A stretch of DNA of 6,301 nucleotides from Dehalococcoidia bacterium UBA2777 (GCA_002352365.1 DEIJ01000143.1:1-6301), one strand, 5' to 3'; shown: positions 1-6,119, counted from the first letter of the stretch. Notes: generated from the sequence alone by a model not told the origin. Made by a program: numbers and translations.

Positions 1-1
1 T

Positions 2-82
2 CACAACCTGCTCAAGCTATTTGGTGCACACCGTAAAGGGCTACTGAGTGGGGAAATTCTGGCCGTCGTGCCGGCACAATAA
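2..82 (+). mobile_element. C-terminal end of a transposase (partial, runs off left edge)
   Basis: Frame 2 of the plus strand is open from the window edge to a TAA at 80-82 and encodes 26 residues beginning HNLLKLFGAHRKG. The HNLLKL signature followed by a short tail and stop is typical of the extreme C-terminus of DDE transposases of the IS1182/IS4-like type, where it follows the last helix of the catalytic domain. The rest of the gene and the left end of the element lie outside the window. The frame converges on the minus-strand operon and is not part of it. The fragment is short, so the family assignment is tentative, and I cannot tell whether the whole element is intact. Confidence 0.6.
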
Positions 83-419
83 AGCCTGTGGCGTGCATAT
101 TTCTGTCAGCTCACCATCCATAGCCGAGAAAACGGCGTCATTCCTTTCTCGCAGTATTCCTGTCTACGCTAACTGCCGGTAACCCATCCCTTACTCGGAC
201 ACACTCCTAGATGAGCTAGCCTTCGGCTATCCAAGAAGGAAAACCCCTTTCTTTCCTCCCCAGAGAGAAGAGGCATTACCAGGTACTTCAGCTTAAGTTA
301 ATTGCGCTCGCTACACTACTCCCGACACGAGCTACTTTTCGTTGGTGAGCCTGTGAGTTCTGTCATCAATTCCCAAGAGATGGACTGTACATAATTCGTG
401 GGACGATTTGCACAACCAA
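83..419. other. Gene-free stretch between transposase and operon; probably holds an insertion-element end
   Basis: No convincing coding frame is visible on either strand. If the transposase at 2-82 belongs to an insertion element, its right end should lie here. A candidate terminal sequence is the stretch around 191-206 (read on the minus strand, GGAGTGTGTCCGAGTAA), next to CTAG at 207-210 and a second CTAG at 216-219. The partner end is outside the window, so this cannot be confirmed. A small hairpin (TAGCC/GGCTA with a 3-nt loop, 217-229) and a weak purine/pyrimidine pairing (AGGAAA 237-242 with TTTCCT 252-257) are present. Neither is followed by a T tract in the operon's direction. No clear Rho-independent terminator follows the last operon gene. 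Confidence 0.4.
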
Positions 420-887
420 CTAGAAAATCACATCAAAACATTCGATGTCCTGAATATTTCCCTGGCGCTCATCCCGCCATTTAGCCTGCACCCTCATGCC
501 GATCTTGACTTTCTCCCTCACCTTCTCCAGGTCTGAGAGGTCAACGCCACCGATGAAGTGAAGTAGAGCAGTATCAGTGCCATCCAGATCTATTAGTCCC
601 TGAATATAAGGTGGCTTCTTAACCTGTCCTGAAAACTCGAAGGTGATTAATGACCAAGTTTTGATTGTCCCCTTGTCGCTTACCTGGACCCACTCAGTAG
701 TATCCTCAAAGCAACGAGGGCAAAACCTTCTGGCTGGTACAAGCACGCGATTACACTTAGGGCATCTAGTCCCCATTATCTTCTTATCTTTAAACTCTTC
801 GAAAAATCTGGTAAATACTGGTCCCAGAGCCCACCTGTAAGGGAGAGATATAGTTCCTTCTAAAACTTTTGATTTCTCCTCTGCCAT
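420..887 (-). CDS. DUF35 zinc-ribbon/OB-fold protein, probable thiolase partner subunit
   Basis: A 155-residue protein with the two-part DUF35 layout. An N-terminal helical stretch (about 15-38) leads into a rubredoxin-like zinc ribbon with Cys42, Cys45, Cys56 and Cys59 (CPKC...CPRC). An OB-fold follows, from about residue 65 to 155. All four cysteines are present, so zinc binding is likely. Known DUF35 proteins are not enzymes alone. They bind thiolase-superfamily enzymes, as in archaeal acetoacetyl-CoA thiolase/HMG-CoA synthase, BbsA with BbsB in anaerobic toluene degradation, and the ChsH2 DUF35 domain with Ltp2 in steroid degradation. Its place 16 nt after two thiolase-like genes fits that role. 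The ATG at 887-885 is preceded by GGAGGT (900-895) at 7-nt spacing. Stop TAG is at 422-420. It is the last gene of the operon. Confidence 0.88.
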   Translation of the reverse strand: MAEEKSKVLEGTISLPYRWALGPVFTRFFEEFKDKKIMGTRCPKCNRVLVPARRFCPRCFEDTTEWVQVSDKGTIKTWSLITFEFSGQVKKPPYIQGLIDLDGTDTALLHFIGGVDLSDLEKVREKVKIGMRVQAKWRDERQGNIQDIECFDVIF

Positions 888-903
888 TTTTCAGACCTCC
901 TTC

Positions 904-2070
904 TTATAATTCACTGCCGACAATCATGATGCCATTGAACTGGTCTGCACCTCCCATAGCATGGGAAAGAGCTGTCTTTGCTCCTGGTATCTGACGGTCA
1001 TCAGCCCTGCCCGTTACCTGGAGAGCGGCTTCACCAACTCGAATAAGGCCAGTAGCACCTATAGGATTGGTGCATAAGACACCTCCCGAAGGGTCACAGG
1101 GTAACTCACCTCCTCTCAACACAACACCATCTTCAACCAGTTTGCAGGCCTCCCCTCTATCACAAAAGCCAAAGCATTCATAGTAAATAAGCTCCTGATA
1201 GGTGAAAGGATTGTATATTTCAGCGACATCAAGTTCCTTTTGTGGACTGCGAATACCAGCCATTTTATAGGCTTTTTGGGCAGCTATGATGGCTGACTCC
1301 CATACTACCTTATCACTATCACCAAAGAAATGCTCGTCACCAACATAGCTAAGCCCCTTTACCCAGGCTGGCTTCTTAGAGAACTTTTTGGCTTTCTCTT
1401 CGCTGACAAAGATAACTGCGCAAGCTCCATCTGAGGAAGGACAGACATCCATAAGCCGTGTGGGATAAGCGATGATTCGTGATTTCAGAACATCCTCAAC
1501 AGTGATCTTCGTCCTGATGTGAGCATAGGGATTATCAAGAGCATTATCGTGATGGTTAACAGAGATACGGGCCGCGGCTTCCCTTACCCTTTCTTCAGGC
1601 AAGTTATATCTATGGGCATACTGAATGCCCTGCATGCTAAAAACCCCGGGAGCTCCACCGATAAATGGCCTTTGGAAAAAAGGGTCAGCGACCGTGGTCA
1701 TGGTGCCCTGAGGGTCATTCTCCAGCATCTTCTCAGAGCCTACTGCCATAACAATATCAAAAAGCCCTGAAGCTACATGGTAAAAGGCAGAGTGGGCAAG
1801 GGACATGCCTGTACTCCCACAGGTAGCCACGCGCATTAGTGGCTTACCAAAGGCTGTTACAGCATCTGACAAATATAGATGGGCAGCATTGATTCCCTCC
1901 ATGGCGGATGGCATGGTACCATGAACTACTGCCTCTACATCTTCAGGTGAAATCCCCGCATCCTCTAAAGCCGCTTTTACCGCTTCATAAACAAGCTCAG
2001 GATAATTAACATCGTCCCTTCGCCCATGTTTAGTTTGTCCCACCCCTATGATAGCTACCGCTCTTGCCAT
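904..2070 (-). CDS. Thiolase-superfamily protein (SCP-x/DUF35-associated type), nucleophilic Cys present
   Basis: A 388-residue cytosolic thiolase-fold protein of about normal family length. The nucleophilic cysteine is visible as Cys84 in ATCGSTG, the counterpart of the first catalytic Cys of thiolases. Other catalytic blocks are altered. Where SCP-x thiolases have an HDCF-like motif, this has EIYNPF (284-289, Tyr286 in the His place). Where thiolases have GHP, it has TNP (334-336, Asn335). Near the C-terminus His370 precedes MGGADQFNG. Thioester formation on Cys84 therefore looks possible, but the oxyanion-hole and base residues differ from a textbook acetyl-CoA acyltransferase. The exact reaction (thiolysis, Claisen condensation or retro-aldol cleavage) is not decidable from sequence. 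It is homologous along its whole length to the preceding gene and is followed by the DUF35 gene, which suggests a three-part complex. Start ATG 2070 has a near-ideal binding site. Confidence 0.85.
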   Translation of the reverse strand: MARAVAIIGVGQTKHGRRDDVNYPELVYEAVKAALEDAGISPEDVEAVVHGTMPSAMEGINAAHLYLSDAVTAFGKPLMRVATCGSTGMSLAHSAFYHVASGLFDIVMAVGSEKMLENDPQGTMTTVADPFFQRPFIGGAPGVFSMQGIQYAHRYNLPEERVREAAARISVNHHDNALDNPYAHIRTKITVEDVLKSRIIAYPTRLMDVCPSSDGACAVIFVSEEKAKKFSKKPAWVKGLSYVGDEHFFGDSDKVVWESAIIAAQKAYKMAGIRSPQKELDVAEIYNPFTYQELIYYECFGFCDRGEACKLVEDGVVLRGGELPCDPSGGVLCTNPIGATGLIRVGEAALQVTGRADDRQIPGAKTALSHAMGGADQFNGIMIVGSEL

Positions 2071-2076
2071 TTTTCA

Positions 2077-2084
2077 TCACCTCC
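2077..2084 (-). promoter_or_regulatory. Ribosome binding site of the Cys84 thiolase gene, overlapping the previous stop
   Basis: On the minus strand GGAGGTGA (2084-2077) ends 6 nt before the ATG at 2070. Its first G is also the last base of the TAG stop (2086-2084) of the upstream paralogue. The overlap suggests ribosomes finishing the first thiolase-like protein can pass directly to the second, consistent with matched production of two subunits. The coupling is an inference from spacing. Confidence 0.75.
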
Positions 2085-3223
2085 TATTTGCCAAGGATAA
2101 CTACTGAATGATGCTGACCGGCGAAGCCATGGGTGGAATGTGCCAAGGATGTTTTCACACCCGGCACCTGCCTTTCTCCGGCCTTGCCCATTACTTGAAG
2201 GGCTGCCTCAGTAACTCTGATAAGCCCCCTGGCCACATAGGGATTGGTTGCCAGAACCCCACCAGAGGGATTGACCGGCAACTTTCCATCCATGACCGTA
2301 ATACCATTATCTATAAGTTTTCCTCCCTCGCCATCGCTACAAAAGCCAAGCTGTTCATACCAGAGGAGCTCCTGGAATGAATAAGGTTCGCAAATCTCAG
2401 CCACATCGATCTCTTCTAGAGGTTTGGTGATACCTGCCATATCATAGGCCTTCTTAGCAGCCTTTCTCAATCCGCCATTGAGCAAATCTCTATCGCCAAA
2501 GAAGTGATGATCGGTACACCAGCCCATCCCCTTAACCCATACCGGGCTGTCGGTCAGCTTCTTTGCCTTCTCTTCCGAAGCCAGAAGCAGAGCACAGGTT
2601 CCGTCAGAGTAGGCTGCACAATCTAATGCCTTTATGGGGTGAGCCATAACCTCCGACCTCAGGACTTCATCAACGCTGATTTTCATCTTTTTATGAGCAT
2701 AAGGATTATTCAGAGCATTGCCAAGATTTTTTACCACTACCCTGGCTGCTTGCTCCTCGGTTATTTTATATCTATCCATATACAGTCTGGCTTGCATAGC
2801 TGCTGCGGAGACATCGTCAAGACCTATAGGACGCTGAAAAAACGGGTCAGCATATAAATTAGTTAATGTGCTCAGGCTAGGAATCTCAGATGATTTGGTT
2901 ATGGCATGAACCAGCGCGTTATCAAAGTGTCCGCTCATTACTCTCATCAGCCCATACAGAAAGCCCAGGGCGCCATCCTCCGCCGCTTTAGATGAGTCTT
3001 TTAGATAGGCACCCATAGCATCAAAGTAGACAGAACGAGAGCAACTAATACCTTGCCAAAAATCCGAAGAGGAGGTGATAATCGTGCCTAGCTCTTCCTG
3101 CTTCATACCAACTTGATTTAATACATTCTTAGTTACCTCGTAGCTAATCTCCCGTAGATTTTTGCCCAAAGCATCATTGTGCCCTACCTGGGCTACAGCT
3201 ACAATAGCTACCTTATTCGCCAT
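2084..3223 (-). CDS. Thiolase-like protein lacking the nucleophilic cysteine (Cys to Ala)
   Basis: A 379-residue thiolase-fold protein, clearly a paralogue of the next gene. They share blocks such as ADPFFQRP (125-132 here), SEEKAKK (217-223), FFGD (241-244), NPSGGV (318-323) and GLIRVTEAALQV (333-344). Aligned without gaps through the active-site region, counting back from the shared SG at 97-98, the residue matching the paralogue's Cys84 is Ala80 (SSKAAEDG). The GHP motif is ATNP (325-328) and the HDCF-like block is EICEPY (276-281). His362 in the C-terminal segment remains. The protein therefore probably cannot form an acyl-enzyme. It may be a structural or specificity partner, like the chain-length factor of ketosynthase pairs, or a lyase that needs no cysteine. 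The gene is otherwise intact and has a strong binding site (GGAGGA 3236-3231, 7 nt before the ATG), so it looks like a maintained subunit. Confidence 0.85.
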   Translation of the reverse strand: MANKVAIVAVAQVGHNDALGKNLREISYEVTKNVLNQVGMKQEELGTIITSSSDFWQGISCSRSVYFDAMGAYLKDSSKAAEDGALGFLYGLMRVMSGHFDNALVHAITKSSEIPSLSTLTNLYADPFFQRPIGLDDVSAAAMQARLYMDRYKITEEQAARVVVKNLGNALNNPYAHKKMKISVDEVLRSEVMAHPIKALDCAAYSDGTCALLLASEEKAKKLTDSPVWVKGMGWCTDHHFFGDRDLLNGGLRKAAKKAYDMAGITKPLEEIDVAEICEPYSFQELLWYEQLGFCSDGEGGKLIDNGITVMDGKLPVNPSGGVLATNPYVARGLIRVTEAALQVMGKAGERQVPGVKTSLAHSTHGFAGQHHSVVILGK

Positions 3224-3244
3224 AATAAATTCCTCCTTTATGTC

Positions 3245-3679
3245 TTAATGCCTGGCAATCAGAAGTTTAATCATGGAGAGCGCTACATTCTCTCCCTTCT
3301 GATTTTTAGTTGACTCTCTAAAACTGATAACACCACTATGTTCATCTTTATCTTGTTTATCCATAACCTCCAATTCTACGTGGATGGTATCGCCGATCCT
3401 GGTTGGTGCCGTAAACCGCACCTCATCCATCCCGTAGAAGGCGATGAATGCCATATGGAGAAGATGCTCAGGAGATATAAGCCCGGAGGCCAGGGTAAGC
3501 ACCAGCATCCCGTGAGCTATCCTTTCCCCAAACTGGGTCCTTTTGGCGTATTCTATATTGGTATGAAGAGGATGCCAATCTCCGCTTAAGGCAGCAAAAT
3601 TGACGATGTCTGTTTCAGTGATAGTTCTCCCCCTGGTTACTATTTTATCTCCAACCCGAAAATCCTCAAAATACTTCAT
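3245..3679 (-). CDS. MaoC-type (hot-dog fold) enoyl-CoA hydratase
   Basis: A 144-residue single hot-dog domain of normal size for MaoC-like hydratases, which add water to 2-enoyl-CoA thioesters to give 3-hydroxyacyl-CoA. The hydratase motif is visible as SGDWHPLHTN (32-41), with catalytic Asp34 and His39. It continues to the conserved FGERIAHGM segment (50-58). The usual Asn two residues after the Asp is His36 here, a variant I believe also occurs elsewhere in the superfamily. A short N-terminal lead (YFEDFRVGD) and the block VRFTAPTRIGDTI (87-99) are also typical. Start ATG 3679 lies only 4 nt after the BKACE stop. It is the only intact gene here without a good GGAGG site, so translation is probably coupled to the BKACE gene. 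Substrate is unknown. The neighbours suggest it hydrates the product of the acyl-CoA dehydrogenase. Confidence 0.88.
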   Translation of the reverse strand: MKYFEDFRVGDKIVTRGRTITETDIVNFAALSGDWHPLHTNIEYAKRTQFGERIAHGMLVLTLASGLISPEHLLHMAFIAFYGMDEVRFTAPTRIGDTIHVELEVMDKQDKDEHSGVISFRESTKNQKGENVALSMIKLLIARH

Positions 3680-3683
3680 CTCT

Positions 3684-4604
3684 TTACCAGCCCACCCTGT
3701 CCAAACCTTTGAGCTCTAGTATTTGCCTAGCCTCATCAGGGGTAGCTGGCTCTAAGCTTAACTCCCGGGCAATACGCACTATCTTTTCTACCTGGTCAGT
3801 GTTGCTCTTGGCCAAAATTCCCCTGCCAGCATAAAGGCTGTCTTCCATACCAACTCTAACATTACCACCCATAGTCAAAGCCATGGTGCACATCGGCAAT
3901 TGCTGACGACCAGCAGCGCACACCGACCAGACAAAATCACCAATTGTTTCACGAGCAGTATTATATAAGAATAGTAAGTTGCTCGGCGATGGAGGAATGC
4001 CACCCAGAATACCCATGACAAATTGAAGATAAACTGGCTTTTTAAGGTGTCCTCTCTGGAGCATAAAGGCAATATTATTAATCATCGCGGTGTCATATAT
4101 CTCTAGCTCCGGTTGTGTCTCGCTAGCAGCAAAAATCTGGCTGAATTCCCGCAGCGTTTTAAAGGTGTTGGGAAAGATGAAATCCTCCGACGATTGTAAA
4201 TACGGCTTTTCCCAGGGAAACTTAAACTGCTTAATGGTCTCCACCACGGGAAATAGGGCGAAATTTATGGAGCCAAAGTTAAATGATGCCAGCTCTGGCT
4301 TGAAAGTTGATACTACTTTCACCCGCTCCTCAGTAGTCATACCCAAGCCACCGCCAGTGGTCAAGCAAAGAACCATATTGCACTTACTTTTTACCCTGGT
4401 GACTACTTCATGGAACAACTCCATATCTGAGCTTGGCTGCCCTGTCTCCGGATTACGGACATGAATATGGGCCACTGCACCCCCAACTTCATATACCCTT
4501 ATTGCTTCATCGGCAATTTGCTGAGGGGTAATAGGTAAATAGGGGGACATGGTAGGAGTATGAATACTACCCGTGATCGCTGCAGTAATGATAACCTTTT
4601 TCAT
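3684..4604 (-). CDS. BKACE (DUF849) beta-keto acid cleavage enzyme
   Basis: A 306-residue TIM-barrel protein of the 3-keto-5-aminohexanoate cleavage enzyme (Kce)/BKACE family. Members convert a beta-keto acid plus acetyl-CoA into acetoacetate and a shorter acyl-CoA, using zinc. The N-terminal strand reads ITAAITGS (6-13). Zinc ligands His46 and His48 lie in HIHVRN (46-51). The third ligand Glu254, with Arg250 and Asp255, lies in VRVGMED (249-255), matching the Arg226/Glu230/Asp231 trio of Kce. TTGGG (82-86) is the substrate/CoA loop, and PELEIYD (165-171) carries the conserved Glu, probably Glu168. Position 14, a Glu that binds the substrate amino group in Kce, is Ile14 here, so the natural substrate is probably not the lysine-fermentation intermediate. 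Start ATG 4604 has GAGGAG (4615-4610) 5 nt upstream. The protein is about 30 residues longer than Kce, mostly around 124-160. Confidence 0.9.
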   Translation of the reverse strand: MKKVIITAAITGSIHTPTMSPYLPITPQQIADEAIRVYEVGGAVAHIHVRNPETGQPSSDMELFHEVVTRVKSKCNMVLCLTTGGGLGMTTEERVKVVSTFKPELASFNFGSINFALFPVVETIKQFKFPWEKPYLQSSEDFIFPNTFKTLREFSQIFAASETQPELEIYDTAMINNIAFMLQRGHLKKPVYLQFVMGILGGIPPSPSNLLFLYNTARETIGDFVWSVCAAGRQQLPMCTMALTMGGNVRVGMEDSLYAGRGILAKSNTDQVEKIVRIARELSLEPATPDEARQILELKGLDRVGW

Positions 4605-4629
4605 GCTTTCTCCTCATTTCTATATTATA

Positions 4630-5793
4630 CTATACTTCCTCCAAAAGTGCCTCAGCTATTACTATTCTTCTTATCTCCGATGTGCCTGCTCCAATCTCAG
4701 CCAATTTGGCATCTCTGAACAGTCGATTTATAGGGTAGTCCAACATGTAGCCATACCCACCATGGATTTGGACAGCATCAAGTGCTGCTTTAGTAGCAGC
4801 TTCAGCGTTAAACAGAATGGCAGCTGCAGCTACCTTATGAATCTCAGTTCCCTTGCCCCCCCTTTCTGATTTTTGAGCTAAAGTTGTTGCTTTATATGTT
4901 AGTAACCTCGATGCCTCTAATGCCGTATACATGTCAGCTAGTTTACCCTGAATTAACTGAAAGTTGCTTATTGGCTGCCTAAATTGAACCCTCTCTTTAG
5001 CATATTTTAGCGATAATTCTAAAGCCCTCTCGGCTATGCCTATACCTAAGCCACAAAAAATAGCTCTTTCGGCATCCAGCCCGGACATCATTACTCTTAT
5101 GCCTTGGTTTTCTTCACCCAGTATATTCTGGCGAGGAACCCGGTAGTCTTCGAATGACAGTTCAGCGGTTGGCGAACCCCTGTATCCCATCTTCTCAAGA
5201 TGTCTCGATGTGAATGAGCCCTGAAACCCTTTTTCTACTATAAAAGCAGTTATCCCTCTAGCACCCTTTTGAGGATCTGTTTTGGTATATACTATAAGGG
5301 TGTCAGCAATATCGCCATTGGTGATGAACATTTTGGTGCCATTAATAATATAGTGGTCACTATCTTTTTTTGCTGTCGTTTGAATACCTACAGCGTCGGA
5401 GCCAGCATTGGGTTCGGTTAGAGCAAGTGCCCCAACCTTTTCGCCCCTGCACAGTGGTGGGAGATACTTGTGCCGTTGCTCTTCTGTCCCATTTCTGTAG
5501 AGGTTGTCGCAACACAAATTTGAGTGCGCTCCTGCAGATAAAGCTAACGCAGGGCAAATCCGACCCATTTCCTCACCAACGATGGCCTGGGCTAAGTAGT
5601 CAAAACCAGACCCTCCATATTCTTCTGGAATGGTGATCCCTAACCACCCTAGCTCCCCCATTCTCTTCCATACCCACTCAGGAAATTTATCCTCTCTATC
5701 AATTTGCTCAGCGATGGGTTCAATCTCCTTGGTCATAAAGTCATGAACACTATCTTTTAACATCTTGTACTCTTCACTTAGCTCAAAATCCAT
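4630..5793 (-). CDS. Acyl-CoA dehydrogenase, isovaleryl-CoA dehydrogenase-like
   Basis: A 387-residue FAD enzyme of the acyl-CoA dehydrogenase family, which makes 2-enoyl-CoA and passes electrons to electron-transfer flavoprotein. Visible signatures are ALTEPNAGSD (124-133, flavin/substrate binding), GYRGSPTAEL (203-212), QIHGGYGY (342-349) and EIGAGTSEIRR (366-376). The last block has GAGTSEI in place of YEGTSEI, so the glutamate base of short- and medium-chain enzymes is absent. Instead Glu242 in SGLDAER (237-243) sits where isovaleryl-CoA dehydrogenase has its base. This points to a branched or otherwise substituted acyl-CoA. I chose the ATG at 5793 over an in-frame TTG at 5811 and ATG at 5799, because GGGAGG (5806-5801) lies 7 nt before it and family proteins begin MDFELSEE-like. 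It is the first intact gene of the operon as seen here, 87 nt after the broken hydratase. Confidence 0.92.
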   Translation of the reverse strand: MDFELSEEYKMLKDSVHDFMTKEIEPIAEQIDREDKFPEWVWKRMGELGWLGITIPEEYGGSGFDYLAQAIVGEEMGRICPALALSAGAHSNLCCDNLYRNGTEEQRHKYLPPLCRGEKVGALALTEPNAGSDAVGIQTTAKKDSDHYIINGTKMFITNGDIADTLIVYTKTDPQKGARGITAFIVEKGFQGSFTSRHLEKMGYRGSPTAELSFEDYRVPRQNILGEENQGIRVMMSGLDAERAIFCGLGIGIAERALELSLKYAKERVQFRQPISNFQLIQGKLADMYTALEASRLLTYKATTLAQKSERGGKGTEIHKVAAAAILFNAEAATKAALDAVQIHGGYGYMLDYPINRLFRDAKLAEIGAGTSEIRRIVIAEALLEEV

Positions 5794-5800
5794 TATCATT

Positions 5801-5806
5801 CCTCCC
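5801..5806 (-). promoter_or_regulatory. Ribosome binding site that fixes the acyl-CoA dehydrogenase start
   Basis: GGGAGG on the minus strand lies 7 nt upstream of the ATG at 5793. The alternative ATG at 5799 would be only 1 nt away, and the TTG at 5811 lies upstream of this site, so neither can use it. This supports a 387-residue product. Confidence 0.75.
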
Positions 5807-5880
5807 GTCAATTAAACCCTCGGCTACCTTGTCTTTTAGGTATATTCTTCTGTGTTTGATCTTCTTTTATTCAACAATTC

Positions 5881-6119
5881 CTACCTTCCTATGAATCTAG
5901 GCTCTCGTTTTTCTAGAAAGGCAGCTACACCCTCTTCTATATCCTGAGTACTGAAGCATAAAGCACAGGCTTATATCTCCATTGCTCTTGCATTTGCTAA
6001 ATCGATCTCACATCCTTTATCGATTGCAGATTTAGCCATCATCAAGGCAACCTTCGGTTTCTGGGTAAGTTTTCTTGCTATCTTCCTTACTTCGCCTTTT
6101 ATTCCTTTTTCTCCCCCAT
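5881..6119 (-). pseudogene. Enoyl-CoA hydratase/isomerase (crotonase) remnant, deleted and with an internal stop
   Basis: Read on the minus strand from about 6096, the frame gives the C-terminal third of a crotonase-family enoyl-CoA hydratase. Segments are GEVRKIARKLTQKPKVAL, then MAKSAIDKGCEIDLANARAME, then (after a TAA at 5973-5971) ACALCFSTQDIEEGVAAFLE and KREPRFIGR, ending in TAG 5883-5881. These match the family's final helices, including the common ALCF.T.D..EG..AFLEKR pattern. The CoA-binding and oxyanion-hole segments and about two thirds of the protein are absent. A possible original start survives: ATG at 6119 with GGAAGG upstream encodes six residues (MGEKKE) and then stops out of frame. 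The simplest reading is a gene that lost most of its body by an out-of-frame deletion and also acquired a nonsense codon. The hydration step may now rest with the MaoC gene. Confidence 0.82.

Noticed and set aside
68..77. 10-bp palindrome GTGCCGGCAC
   Set aside because: It lies within the transposase coding end and a single short palindrome has no supporting context.
217..229. Small hairpin TAGCC-TTC-GGCTA as a terminator
   Set aside because: A 5-bp stem without a T tract in the direction of the operon, about 190 nt past the last gene; too weak to call.
306..332. Inverted repeat GCTCG (306-310) / CGAGC (328-332)
   Set aside because: Five base pairs with a 17-nt loop are expected by chance.
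1519..1770. Plus-strand open frame opposite the Cys-bearing thiolase gene
   Set aside because: Antisense shadow; composition does not look like a protein with a recognisable fold.
2108..2857. Plus-strand open frames (2108-2380, 2639-2857) opposite the Cys-less thiolase gene
   Set aside because: Antisense shadows with no family resemblance.
4090..4464. A 124-codon plus-strand open frame opposite the BKACE gene
   Set aside because: It is antisense to a gene with clear catalytic motifs, shows no recognisable domain, and low stop density on the opposite strand of a coding region explains it.
4573..4869. Plus-strand open frame across the BKACE/dehydrogenase junction
   Set aside because: It runs over the start of one real gene and the end of another on the opposite strand and has no recognisable motif.
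5360..5636. Open frames on both strands inside the dehydrogenase gene
   Set aside because: They overlap the conserved flavin-binding region of a well-supported gene.
5794..5811. Upstream in-frame starts for the acyl-CoA dehydrogenase (TTG 5811, ATG 5799)
   Set aside because: The only good ribosome binding site (5806-5801) lies inside this stretch and is correctly spaced only for the ATG at 5793.
5812..5880. Possible internal promoter before the dehydrogenase gene
   Set aside because: AT-rich with TTGAAT-like and AATATA-like hexamers, but their spacing (about 22 nt) is poor and nothing else supports a start site.
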